Source: Ophiostoma sp. CBS 140.51
Taxonomy: Eukaryota; Ascomycota; Sordariomycetes; Ophiostomatales; Ophiostomataceae
Length of the DNA stretch: 64,000 nucleotides
Assembly (NCBI GenBank): GCA_029298735.1
Contig: JANSLP010000023.1
Span: 171,540-235,539 of the forward strand
Reading direction: 5' to 3'
Of this stretch, positions 22,952 to 35,858 are shown one piece after another; the stretch's first letter is position 1; every line of letters starts with the position of its first letter. Made by a program: the position numbers and the translations under genes. The notes under the pieces were generated by a model, which saw nothing but the letters and a program-made list of their open reading frames with translations, had not been told where the DNA came from and searched no databases.

Positions 22952-25900
22952 CTACTTGTCAAGGGCTTGGCTTTGGCACTGCGATTGGTTAGAATAGGAC
23001 CTGGACAAAAAGAATGCCTCATCAAGGTCGAGAAAGAGATGTTAAAATAGAACCTGGGGGAAAGGGGTCGACGTACCATGCTCCAATAAACACCACGCTG
23101 GTTGAGAAGGCTAGAGTGGTTGCCCTTCTCAAGCACCTCGCCATCACCCAGGACATAGATCACGTCGGCCTTTTGGATCGTACTCAAACGGTGCGCCACA
23201 GCAACGGTTGTGCGTCCTTGTGCGATGCGTTCAAAGGTGGCCTGAATCATCTTTTCGGTGTCCGAGTCAAGAGACGACGTAGCTTCGTCCAGCAACAGCA
23301 CACGAGGGTTGCGCAGAAGTGCGCGAGCAATGGCCACTCGCTGCTTCTGACCGCCTGAAAGTGAAATTGCACGACTTCCGAGGTCGGTGTTGTATCCATC
23401 TGGCAAAGATACAATAAAGTCGTGGATAGAGGCATCACGACATGCCTGGATTATATCGGCCTCAGACACCGTGCTTTCGTCGGCACCGAGCAGCACGTTC
23501 TCCCGGACGGTGCCCTGAAAAAGGGCCGGCTCCTGCGCCACCAATGATAGCAGCTTGCGGTATGTCTGAACGTTGACCTCAGTGATGTCTCGTCCGTTGC
23601 AGAACACAGCGCCCTTTTCTGCATCATAGAATCGCTCAAGTAGCGCGATGATGCTCGTCTTACCAGACCCCGATGCCCCAACAATGGCTGTGAACTTGCC
23701 GCGTTCTATGGTCAGGTTAATACCACGGAAGATGGGTACGTTGCGGCTTGGGTAACGGAAGTGGACATTGCGAAGCTCGATACAAGCACCACGGTTACCG
23801 ATGCGGGCGTCATCTTCCGCTTCCGTGTCTGGTATGCGTTCTGTCAGAGGCACCTGGTCGATTCTCTTGGTTTCGCGGATGCCGAGAATGCGATTGGCTG
23901 CAGACGTCACCTGAGCGGCATTTGGCAGAAAACTCAGGCCCTGGCCAGCCGACTCGGCACCTTGGATGGCAGCCATGTAGCAAACAAAGAAGCTCGTAAC
24001 CGAGTATTCACTATGCAGAGCAAAGCATTAGTGGTGGGCACACAGATGCAGGGGTGAGGCTAGATCTAATACGTACCCAGTCGAGATGAGGTGGCCGCCA
24101 TACCAGAAGATGAGAGCCTGGCAAGCGAGTGAAACAGCTAAGAAATGTCAGCGTTTGGAAGAGAGTGAGACGAAGACAGTGAAAGACATGGTGAGAGGCA
24201 TGTGCAGAGATATGGCGAGAGACGAGGTAGAGGTAAGGTGAGGGCTAGAATGAGTAGACTTACAGTTACTCAATGCAAAGATGAGAGTTTTGAAGCGCGC
24301 CTTCTTGAAAGCATCCTTCACGTGTTCAGCCAGTAGCACCTCATACCGCTTGCAGATCACCTCCTCAAGGGTAAGTGCCGTGACAGTCCGGAAAGCATCA
24401 ATGCTCTCAGCCGCCCACTTGGAGCTCTCCGCGAACACGGCGGCGTTCATGCTCTCAAACTCGATTTCGTACCGCATGCGATAGAACCCAGAGATCAACA
24501 CCAACGGGACGACAACGGCAAATGCAAGCAAGGCCAGTTTCCAGCCGAAGACGAACGAGATGATGAGCGATCCAATAATGGTGAAAACTGATGTCGCGGC
24601 CATGGACATGTTGCTGCCGAGCAACTGCCGCAGTTGCTTCGGGTCGCCGCCCACATGGTTTGTCAGGGTACCTGAGGCGTTTTTCTCGTCATCAAAGAAA
24701 GAGATGCGCTGTTGGACGATGGACACAAAGTATTCTTCACGGTAGATGGCGCAAATAAAGTGTTCCACGTACGTGGAGACAAAGCCGAGACCGAAATAGG
24801 CGACGCCGTTACCGATGGCCAGGACGAAGAACATGAGAGCGTCGAAGTTACCGTCATGGATCACCTGGCCGATAGTTAGACCAGTATACCCATTTGCAAT
24901 CTCCATAAGCTCGCCAAAGATGACGACCAACTTGGCAAAGAGAAACGCTTGCAAGGGAGATGCCGTTGCAGCGCCCGCGGCAAATAAGACCAATAGAGCG
25001 TAGTATGGAAAGCCTGATCGCTGTTCATAGAGCAGTCGACCGAAGCTTCCAAAGAAGTTCTTGTTTTTCCACTCGGCGCCAGCTGGCCCGACAGCCCCAG
25101 AGGGCGGCGCATCGTCGTTACCGTCCAGGATCTCATCTGAAGCGTCGCTTGCGGCTTTTTTGTTCTCTCCAGCCTGGCCGACCTTGTCGTCGGCCACAGC
25201 GCCCGCAACATCGTCATCGCTTGTGGCAATTACTTTTTTGGCAGCGCCCCTGTCGTCTCCAAGAGACAACTGCTGCGCGGTCACAAGACGATGGTATACG
25301 CCGTTTTCATCTGCTAACAGACTCTCATGGGTGCCTTCTTCGACACACTGGCCTTTTTGGAGCACGATGATCTTGTCGGCCGATTTGATTGTCGACAGTC
25401 GGTGAGCAACGGTGATGGTTGTGCGGTTGCGGGACACTTTGTCGAGTGCGGCTTGGACAATGCGCTCGCTGCGCACATCGATGGCGGAGGTGGCCTCGTC
25501 CAAAATGAGGATTTTGGGCTTCTTCACAATACTCCGAGCAATTGCGATTCGCTGACGCTGGCCACCGGACAGTTTCGCACCAGATTCACCCACGCGAGTT
25601 TGGTAACGATCTGGCAGGCGGTTGATAAATTCGTCGGCAAAAGCCTCCCTGCAAGCCTCTTCGATCAAAGCCAGCTTCTCGTCGTCGGGTGCATTCTCGT
25701 ACATAGAGCCGACTAAGCCAAAGGCCACATTGTTGAAAATCGAGTCGTTGAACAAGAAGGGTTCCTGTTGCACGAGACCAATCTGCGAGCGCCACCACTT
25801 GACGTTGATATCGTCAAGACTATGCTCGCAAGTGGAGACGGAGCCTTTGAGTTCGATACGGGGAAGGTCGGCGGCGACGGGTTCGGTGTTTGCGTTTCCA

Positions 25901-27656
25901 ACCACACCGTCGCCCTTTTCGTTGGCATCCTTTGCCTCGCTCGAGTTGTCCTCTTTATGCTTCTTCTTGTTCTTCTTGGCGGCATCTTTTTCAGCCTTCT
26001 TTTGCTGCTTGGCGAGTTCTTTCTCTTCGGCCTCCTTCTCCTTGTCTTTTTGAACCACCTTTTCGATCATGTGCTGGTCATCCCGCAGGCTGTACCATCG
26101 CTCAACAAGGCCGACAATGGTGCTCTTGCCGGACCCAGAGGCGCCGACAATGGCGTTGACTTTGCCTGCAGCAATGCGAATGTTGAGCCCATCAAGCACC
26201 TTGACGTGTGGGCGGCCTGGGTAGGCAAAGTCGACGTCCGAAAAGACAATATCCTCCGTAGCGGACACGTCGGGCTCAGTAAGATGTCCGGGGTCGGGCT
26301 GGGGGGCATCGATGACAGCAAAGAACTCTCCGGCAGCCACCATAGCCTTGGATGCAGCAATCAACGGCGTGGCAACACGCTCCATAGAGACAACGGTGGT
26401 GATAACAGACATGACAACGACAATGACAGTGCCGACGCTGTGGATGCGGCCCTCGCGGAACAGCCTCATGCCGAACCAAAATGCCAGGGCGAAGCCACCG
26501 TAGAGAGAGAAAAAGACGTTGCCAAACATGGAAGCCAGGAAGGGGGCCATGTGCTGGCCATACTGGCGGGCTTTTTGAACCCACTCGCCGTACTTGCGGG
26601 CCATCTTGTCCTCGGCACCACAGGCCATGAGCATGCGGATGTTGCCAAAGGACTCGGAGGCGATGGAATTTGCGACGGTCTCGGCACGCGTCAAACTGGC
26701 CTCGGCCTTGACAACATGAGGCAAAACGATAGAGACGACGATGATGATGTAGAGCAAGATGGAGGAAATGACCAAAGTGAGTAGCCAGCTGTAGGTGAAG
26801 GCGATAATGATGGATGCGAGAATGCAGGCGGTGAATTCGATAAAGGTGCCGAGGTTCTCGGAGATGCCAAGTTGCAGAGTGTTGGCAGTGGTGGTGATGG
26901 TATTTGCTGCGGCTCCAGAGGGCATGGAATCCAGTACGTGGATAGTCTGGCCGAAGAGACAACACAGGTAGTCCAAGCGGATAGCGGCCGACATACGGGC
27001 GCTGATCATGCGGAATGAGAACTTGTTTATGTAGTTGAGGACAAACCGAGCCAGGAACAGGATAAAGATGTACAGGGACTGCCTGTTGAGATTTTTCTGA
27101 AACTCCACAGCTTCTATACGTAGGCACATTAGGATAGGTCCCGACTACTACGACGGAGGAAACAAGCGCGACGGGGACTACTATCAGTGGAGGAGAGAAT
27201 GGGGAGGATGGCTTACCGGAGACATCACCTGTAGCATTACTGAAGTTTCCAACCAGTTTGCCAAAGACAACGTTCATGAGCGGAAGGGTCTAGCAGGTCA
27301 TTGTTAGCGAGGGCACATACACCAGGCGAGGCAAGGAGCGGAGAGAACGGGGGAGGGGGGTGCCATACAATACCAGAGCCGATGGAGGATGCACATGCGG
27401 CCACCATCAGAAACCAGTCGATTTTCTTGGCATACGAGAAGACGCGGACAAAGTCCTTGAAGGTGGGCTGCCGTTCCGATGGGGTCCCGGCCGGTTTCGT
27501 TGACGCCGGCGCCTTACCGGCCACGGCGGTGCCGTCACCATTGCTTTCCGCGACCTTGGCACCAGTATTTTCCACAGAGCCGGACGCAGTCGGCGTGCGG
27601 CTATCATCAGCGGAGCCGGACAGAGCTGCGGGCGTCTGGTGGTCCTCAACAGCCAT
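22952..27656 (-). CDS. ABCB/MDR-type full ABC transporter (multidrug or a-factor-like exporter)
   Basis: A 1410-residue TMD-NBD-TMD-NBD exporter from six exons: 27656-27369, 27289-27217, 27113-24264, 24137-24077, 24010-23077 and 22978-22952. NBD1 has Walker A GASGSGKST, Q-loop LVQQEP, signature LSGGQRQR, Walker B ILILDEATS and H-loop AHRLST. NBD2 has GASGSGKTS, LVAQEP, LSGGQKQR, VLLLDEATS and AHRLST. Both sites therefore appear competent for ATP hydrolysis. TMD1 opens with PLMNVVFGKLVGNFSNATG and TMD2 with YYALLVLFAAGAATASP. A Lys/Glu-rich insert of about 80 residues sits in NBD1 between Walker A and the Q-loop. A second charged linker (GAAKKVIATSDDDVAG) joins the halves. The last exon codes only eight residues (CQSQALDK). 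It belongs to the fungal Pmd1/Mdr group; the cargo cannot be told. Confidence 0.94.
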
Positions 27657-30600
27657 TGTGCCGTCGTGATGCAGGGGTTTGTCGATGGAGGTAGTAGTTA
27701 TTTACTTTGAGAATGCCGCTGAGTTGGTGAGACTCGGTAGTCAGCTATGATGAGATACGCGCAGGCACGACCTTCATCAAGGTCGGAGTTGGCATTGGTT
27801 GAGAGACGAGAATGGAACAGAAAAAAGAGACCAGAAACCGTGAGAATACACGGAGTGCAGGCAAACGCGTGGGATAGATGCGAGATAGAAAGCCTAGGGA
27901 AAAAAAAAACCAAATGTATGTATATATGAAAAGAGGAAAGAAGGAGAGGACGAAATGAAAGGAAGGAACAAAAGACAACAGTCAAATTAAAGAATGAGGC
28001 AGCCTTAACCCAGCACTCTGTCCTGAGTACTACTATCGAGGTGGCCGAAAAAAGAAGAAGAAAAAAGAAGATAACAGATAATCGAATGTGATGTTCATTC
28101 CTACGCAGTAATATACGGCAGACACGAAATAAGAAATAAGACACGACAAGATGCGCCGTGGCCGACAAGCAGTCCCCGGTCTACAATAGCGCGACAAGGG
28201 AAACACGGGGGAAATGGGACCCGAGTATTACGCCAGCAAAACTACACATTTTGAGTACATGTACTATGACCGTTGAAAAGCTGGGTGGTGCAATAAAAGG
28301 TTCCCACGAGCCCGACCACTGTGCTGGGTTTGGACAAGGCTACATCATTTTCAGCGCCTCGACGCCCAGGCATTTGGGGCAAATGGGGGGTCCGCCAAGA
28401 CATGCCCCGTTTCCAGCCGTCACCCGTCTGAGTCAGAAATTTGCGACGATGTTTTTCTCCGCCGAATTGCTCTCTGTTTTAGGGGCTTCGAGCAAATTCG
28501 AAATACGCTGGAAAGGATACTTACTAGCCCAGCACACTAGTGTCCTTTCCTTGCACCTTTCCTTGGGCTCTCCTGAACTTTGCCCTACCTGTTAGCGGCC
28601 GACCGGGGCGCTGGAAGAGTCCGAGACGGGCAGCCAACCAAGCCAACATAAGACAATTTTACAGCGACAGGCCCGTCCAGGAGTCTACAGCCTTTTCTGC
28701 CTTGCTGCCTTGTCTGTGCCGCTTTGCTGCCTCGCCAGACAGAGTCAGGTGACGGATACAACACAAATCCCCATGAAGTGGGATAGTTGGAGAGTGTTCT
28801 CTATTTTAGTACTCCGAGGATGTCACCAATCTTGTCTTCAACAACGGAGACCGTTCGCTTGATTGTCGTTCTGGCCCAGACTTTTCCAGTTCTCGAACAC
28901 CCTCGACAATCGCCCGGCGGCTTTTCCGAACAAAGATCAGACCATCGCTTTTCAGTGTGCAATAACTGTGCATTTCAAACCGGCTGAAGACACAGTCGCC
29001 AGTTGCACTATGTTTCCGGGTCCACGACCACGATGATCTGCTTCGAAACACAGCCGTGTCGACATTTGTTGACATTATCTAGCATTATGTTAGGCAGCAT
29101 ACCCCGTTCCATCATATGCTACCAAAAGAAGAAGACCGGCTGCAGGCACAACGAGATTTGGCTGCAATCGATTCCGCGTGGCATGTTGTTTTACATATGG
29201 CCGGTGTACGACGAGCTGCGATTCTTATTGACGAACGTCCGCCGGCGATTCAGCGCCGCTCCCCCGCTGCTTGGCCGATTAGCCTTGACCCGCGATCGTC
29301 ATTCTGGTTGTCAAGCTCGTCTCCGCCACGCCGTTAACAAGCGTGCAACAGAATGACAATTGGCAGGCACGCATAACAACAGCGTTCAAGTACAGCGCTT
29401 ATATCTTACGGGGCAATCCCCTAGCACAGCTGTCGGGCACTTTCACATCATATGTTCCGTCTCGTCTCCCGTCTCCCGTCCAGCCCTTATCGGCTCACCG
29501 TTTGATATTTGCGTCGACCCGTACCTTATAACGTATATACTTACGGTCCACACACAGTATTGGTATTCATACTCCGTAGTCCATACCGTAATCAGTCGCA
29601 TCTTATTTAGACCATCGTGGCGCACCACAACGTGAACTACTGTGGAATACTGCTTGGGCCGCTCAGTCCACCCTCGTTGACAGCGGCTCTGTGCGTTCGC
29701 GCGCCCCGAAGGTCAAAGCACACGTTTAGCTTCTTCTGTGTGCTCATCTTCTGTGGGGCAATTTGCAATAAAAAGCACGTCCTTTTATGAATGTTTGCTA
29801 GTGCACACACGCTCACAGGCTCTGGCTCAAGCCCTTTTTTGATGGCCCCCATCTTCAGCGACGAACAAATCATTTTCCGATAAAAAGGAGAAATGCCCCG
29901 TTATGTGGGCTACTTGATATGCGGCTACATATTTCACAGCTCTTCACAATACGTGCGTGCAACGGGCGTCTTGTAAGACACCGAGAGAGAAAAAAACCGT
30001 ACTCCGCATGTCGTACATTGCCTTCAACTAGAACTTGAAGTTTTGTGGTCTCAATTCCTGCCTTTAGTTCTGCATAACCTATGAGGTGAGAACACAACGG
30101 TTGCAACGTGTGGCCCTCTTTGGAAGCGGCGGTGACTTCGCTCAAGTACTCCGTACACATACTGTTAAAAGTAGACACCGACTCTGTCCTTCGTACGGAG
30201 TGCACTACATGGCATATCTTACATTGTGCCCTGTGCTCATTACAACGCTGGGACATGCACGGTCCAGCCTGGCCATGCCAGTAGTGTGTAGTAGGCCGCA
30301 TTTTATCTGATAGAGTACATGTACGACGTGCAATCTCCTAACTTTGTTGGCGACTCTGCCATCCGTATCAGAATGCTGTTTCGGTCATGGCTTCTGCCCT
30401 TGAGAGCCTAACCACAGCTTGTCCTAACGATACCGCGCCCAGTCTGTACGTACTCTGTGTATGTAATTACTTTGTAGAGGTGCCATATCGCATACTCAGT
30501 ACGTCGTATGGTCATCATATATGGAGAACTGTCAGTAGACTTCCGTGCTATGCTGGGGAATACTTCCCGTTGCAGAGATAGCTCCATGCGGGACGCTTAT

Positions 30601-33594
30601 TCCGTGTTTGGGTTATGGCCTTGCTTGGACCTGAACGTGCCCCGTTAGTGAGACTACTGAGTATGAATTCAGAGCCAGATGCAAGATGCAGGGTTTCCCC
30701 AAAGTGCAGTCGTGGGATGTGCGCCAGGATGCGACTTCAGCAGCCCGTCGCATCTCTCCGGGAGGGGTATTGTGCAGGGTCCAAAGCCGTGCGCAGAGCA
30801 CGAGCAGCCAGCCGAGACCACGGGGTCTAGGGAACAAACAACCAACCTCTCACATCCAGGTTACAATATGCATAACTCGTCCAACAACGGCCTCTCAACG
30901 TTGGCTTCGCTTTGCTGGCCTACCAGGTCTGGTTAGCCGTGTGCTTTGGTGCATTGCATCGGCGTGTTTCTCATCTCATGATCTCTCGTCTGTGTTCAGT
31001 GTTTTGTTTGTAGACACGGCGCTGTAGCATTGTGCAGGACAATCATCGGCTTGGCTCGATGACAGAACAGCTACACTGGACCGCAATGTATGTTCCGGCT
31101 GGCCTGATATCTTCTCTGTCGTGTGTAAGCTCTGCGTTCCAATGCTCGCCTTTGACCTTTCTAAGCCTTTTTTCTCTTCTCTATTTCTATTATGTTTCTC
31201 TTTTTTTTTCAAGAAAAAAATTGTGTTTATATCTTTTGCTGTCTCACCTCGTCGTTTCTCAGACGGCTGTTTTGTTCATTTTCTTGGCCACTATGGCCTT
31301 ACCTTTCTGCTGGCTGACGCGCCTCTTACATCACCAGATTTACTTCACTTGTTTAGTGATCCCTTCCCAGGGTTGATCCTGTTTCTCGGCCGAGCCTCCG
31401 ACTCAAGCAAGGCAGGATGAGACACGCAGACGATTTTCAATGGGCAGGCTCCGCAAACACAAGTACCGCACTTTGTGTGCTCGCTTTGAGAGCCTGACTG
31501 GCCTGGCCAGGCAGCCAGGAGAGCCATGCAAGACCCGATATGGATCCGATGCAGGGAGATGGACCTTTCCTTAGGATGCCCCTGGCGCCAATAAAGGGGA
31601 GGGCCACGGAAGATGCGCAAGTACATCGGAGTGATGCCTCGGTCTACGACCACTTGTTTTGGCGCGCTATTCCCCTTGCTTGCACCAACTCGTGGCTAAC
31701 AAACACCAAAGCGCCGTAAGGGACTGTTAGTCAACAAAAGACGAGGCGCAACCTCAAACAACAAAAATATCGTCGAAAATACACGGTAATACAGCGTGAG
31801 CAGGAAAGGAAAAGATACTCAGGGCAGCAAGCTGGTTTCACGTCAGCTATTGCATGTCCCGCGGAACGACTGGGCCTTTTTTGAGTTGGGTTATGATGTG
31901 TTGTTGCTGGCAAACGCGTTGAAAAAAATACACCGATACCAGCGATTAGTTAATAGTACTCCGTGCAGCTCAAATTGTGTGGCCGAGAAATAAGATGCTC
32001 GCTCGAGAGGAGAGAAGCCACCAGGGCCATTCAACTGGCGAGTCGTGCATCAGTTTGTTGATGCTGCCGTCGCTAATCTGTCTGGCTCTTGCGTTATTTC
32101 GTTGCTGTTTACTGCTGCCCGATGTAAGATTCGGCTCAATCCGGCCATTCCACCTCTCAATGATATCGTGCAGTCAAGCCAAGGAAACCTTCTATTCAAG
32201 GCGTGCGTTGACTGAGCTTGAACGGTTGAAAAATAAACTCGTCGTGCCTCGTTTTGCATCATAAGATGTGATTGGGCCAAGCGCAGAACGCCGATTGCGC
32301 CTTCTCCTTTTCTTTTGGCATTCTGAATCCCAAACAGGCAAGGCCATTAAAACGACCCAAGCGGCAGGAGCCCCCCAGCGTCCCGAGCGCACGCACCAAG
32401 CTGTTGCGCTAGTGCAGGGAGGTTAGCGTAGAATGCAGTTGGCGTTCACGCTATTACAGGAGAGAGCCACGATTTTGGTGGCCTGGGTTGGGGCCGCTTC
32501 TCTCCCTGTTCTGTGCATACGGGCTCCTGTTTCGTGCTTCTTGAGGCTGGGCCTGCCCCTGCCGCCACTTCCATTTTGGACTTTTCGATATCCAAGCGAC
32601 GTGCAGATATTTACGGAGCAGCTGCAGCTGCCTTTTGATTTTCGTTTATCTTCTAGACCCTGCCCCTCTCCCAGTCTGTTCTCTCAGAACTTAACTTCTT
32701 CTTCTCACTTTCTCGATTCGCCGTCTCGCATAGGTCACCGGCACCGCCACTCAAGCGTCTCCCCTCCAATCAATACGACCATCATCCACATCCATAGACG
32801 TATTACTCCATACACTGTACAGCACACAGCACACAACATTCCGGACTGCCTTCTCTTCGCCATTGCACCATTGGCTTCTTCCACCGTTCTGGCCCCACGA
32901 ACAATCGGTACTCCCTTTGGCAAATTTCCGTCCCAGCCATACAGTTGCCTTGCCATACAGTTCCTTTGCCGCATTCTGGGCTTCCTCGCCTGATCACCAT
33001 CAGCGTCACATCCTCCTTATTTGCAATTGTTTGCTTCTTGAGCCGCGCCGTGTTCTGTACACTGGATAAAACACCCCTGGTCCACCCAATTTTTCTCCTA
33101 GACACGCTTTTGGTGCATCCTGCTCCTTGTCAGCTATCTTTGTGCTGTTTTCCCGGACAGTCTGACGCACGTCCTGACGACCGGGCTTATCAGGCTAATT
33201 GTCTCGATACCTTTTGTTACGCCTGCTACCAAGTGTTGTCAAGCCGCTCTGTTCCCCCCTGTGCCCCGGCAGAAACCTTTTGTTTGGTGATTGCCGATCA
33301 CGATAAATCAGGCCCCTTCCAGGAACGTCAAGTTGCTTCGAGAACAATAAGCTTCAGGGCTTAGGCGCAGAAAGACGGCACACCCCGTCCCATCTTTCTT
33401 GTCCCATCCCGGGTTCTCCAGTGTCTGGACCAGAAACCACAGGACTGGCAACCATTTATATAAGGCCTTTGTCCCATCACTTTTTTGGTTTTATCGGACG
33501 AGATCGAAAAGAAGACAAAAAACTCGACTATTTTTGTTTACTTTGATATCGCTGTCTTGTCTCTGACAATCCACCCACAGCAACTTTATCCGCA
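27657..33594. other. Gene-free interval of about 5.9 kb
   Basis: No open frame here has domain-like sequence or plausible splicing. The interval carries several TACTCCGT-type words (29570, 30147, 30194 reversed, 31957, and shorter forms at 28810 and 30000). From about 32430 the plus strand becomes C/T-rich, which suggests a long leader for the gene at 33595. It could hold non-coding transcripts or decayed sequence, but I see no terminal repeats of an intact element and no obvious AT-rich RIP signature. Confidence 0.55.
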
Positions 33595-35024
33595 ATGCCG
33601 GGCCTCATCCCTTTGATGCTTAACCCTGTGGCGGCTGGCAACCGTACCAGTGTCGTCTTTGCACCGTCAACACAGTCAAAACGCCATTCCCGCGGTCAGA
33701 GCATAAATCACCTTCCGTTGCCGATTCTCTCGCCACAATCACCGTCATTCCCAGCAAACACATACCCGGCTGCATCCCAACGGGCTTCCCTGCCAGTATC
33801 GCCAAAATCAAAACCCGCGAAGCGTCTTTCACTCGCCTCCCCCTCCGCTCTCCCCGTTCTCCCATATACACCAGAGGACTGGAAAAGGGCCATTGCCGAA
33901 GTAAAACGGCAGCATGCAAACCGCAGATACCGTGCCTGCTTTACACGGTGCAACGAGATACTGGACAATATGAAAGACGTGGTATGTTGTCGTCATGATC
34001 AATTTTGCTTTCTCCTCCAGTAATTTTATTACCAACAATTACCAATTAAGATACTAACAAGCCATTGCAGTCCAACGTCGAACCTGCATATCTGATCTCA
34101 CTGCATTTCTATGCTGCTATCTCGATGGAGATGTGCGCACGGCCACTAAACACTCCCTCCACGTACCGCGCCGACCTCTTTCAGCAGGCACGGAACCACT
34201 ATGACCGGGCTAGCCAACTTGTTCGTGACGCCGAAGAGTCGGCTCAATCCAAATTTCGGGCCAGCTTCTCATTACTGTCTCTGTCAAGTCCACACTCGCC
34301 ATCTGGCTCCACCAGCTCCCGGGCCTGGACGTCAGAGACCGGTCTTTCTTCCCCTACTCCCTCCGTGTGCTCGTCAGAGGACCTGAATCCCAGACTGCAC
34401 CAGTCACACTTTCCGTCACCGCCAAACCTCTCATCTTTCCCGAAGCCGGCTCCCCGCAAGAAGGTGTCGTTTGAGCTCCCGAAGGATGAGCCGGCCATCT
34501 TAGAGCCTTACATCCGCCCGGATTCGCCTACTCTTGGCTTTGACGATGAATACTTTGTCACTGGCCTGGCCCGTCAAGATTTACCACGGATCCCTACCTG
34601 CTCAAAGAAATCGCCAGTCTCTGGCCCTACGCTGCATCAAGCCGGCGACGACGATGCTACACCGAGGGCATTGAGGGACTTTTACAGCTTGGGTCACTTG
34701 AGCCAAGGCCCCCTTGATGTGGAATCTGAATTCGACCGTCGTTCGTTCCAGCTGGACAAGTCAACAAGCCGTTACTGTGAGCATCTTTCCAATCTCAAAT
34801 CTCGCCTTGCAAGGCATAGGGCCAACCTGGAGGACATTATCGAAACGCCAGTCGGCGAAGGCGACATTGCAGACCGCAGCTCTACGCCAGTGGACGATGG
34901 TACACGCTGTCTTGACCGGAAGGCCCGCATTGAGCGCCTGCGCAGGAGCGGCTGGCAACGCAAGCGTTTCGACCCAAGCCGGTACGAAGCTCTTCGCAAT
35001 GCTGCCCTTTCTGAGCTGAGCTGA
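33595..35024 (+). CDS. Fungal protein of unknown function with a TPR-like helical N-terminal region
   Basis: A 446-residue protein from two exons (33595-33981 and 34071-35024; intron GTATGT...ATACTAACA...TTGCAG). I do not recognise a named family. After a Ser/Pro-rich start, residues about 95-190 form helices: TPEDWKRAIAEVKRQHANR, RYRACFTRCNEIL, then EPAYLISLHFYAAISMEMC and LFQQARNHYDRASQLV, which resemble paired TPR-like helices. The middle is disordered and Ser/Pro-rich, with a basic RKKVSFELPKDEP patch that resembles a PP1 docking motif (KVSF). The C-terminus has a helical arginine-rich end (RKARIERLRRSGWQRKRF). The gene is well supported by its clean splice site and frame, not by function. 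Confidence 0.75.
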
Positions 35025-35858
35025 TATCGGCCCGTGTGGCCAGTGTGGTTGCTTAGGACCACTCTATGAGATCGGTGTCATTTTCTTTCCAAAAATCGTT
35101 TGTTTTCTTGTATATTATACGGCATTGGGTAGCGGGTATATATGTTATGTACTATATTTTCTTCTGATTCTTGGCGAGGGTGTTTGGATGCTAATTTCTC
35201 ATATAATTGTCTTGATCCTAGTATCTCTTTCCATGTTTACGCGTACATCATAGATCCGATTTTTAATGACATTATGATGCGGGTATCGTGTTGTCCTCGT
35301 TCTGTGGATGTGTCTTTCAGGCTTCATCCGAGGTTGTATGTTTATGATGTCGTGTAAGGGACATTCTGTCCTTCGTCGCTGTCCTTCGTAGGCGTGGTAT
35401 GCAGCCATGTTTACTGCATTTGGGGGGGCGGGGGCAACGATTGTTTATTCTGTTTATTCCTTTTTGTCCTTCTACTTTCCGTCTGATTTTTTATATATTT
35501 TTTTTTCTTCGTAGAAAAAAGTTAAATCTTCAAATATGACAAAGCAGGATAAAAACACGAGCATAATTTTTCTAAAAAAAAGACAATAAACCCCCCCACC
35601 AGCAAAAAAGTGCACAGGACGCAAAATAGACAGATGTCTTGATTGATCTCATAGAAGTCGCATAAAATATCAAAATAGCCGTGACAGCAAAAGGCCCATA
35701 TCGGTAAATGGCAAGAAAAGAAGAGACACAAAAGTTGGCGTTATGAAAACAGCGATCAAACCCGAAAATCTAGTGACTAACCAACCCAAACAAGATGTTC
35801 AAGGTGCATGCACTCGCCATGTGCGTATAGGCGACCACCAACCGTACAGCAGTATTCC
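35025..35858. other. Convergent 3' intergenic region
   Basis: AT-rich spacer between the unknown-function gene and the CaM-kinase stop codons. No gene seen. Confidence 0.6.

Noticed and set aside
25768..26784. A 338-codon open frame antisense to the ABC transporter
   Set aside because: Low-complexity His/Asp/Gly-rich product overlapping the canonical NBD1 on the sense strand.
28158..28595. A 145-codon plus-strand frame in the gene desert
   Set aside because: It begins at GTG, not ATG, shows no motif and has no plausible partner exons.
32433..32993. A 186-codon plus-strand frame before the gene at 33595
   Set aside because: The translation is Pro/Ser/His-rich and reflects C/T-rich leader DNA. 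There is no domain and no splice connection to the downstream gene.
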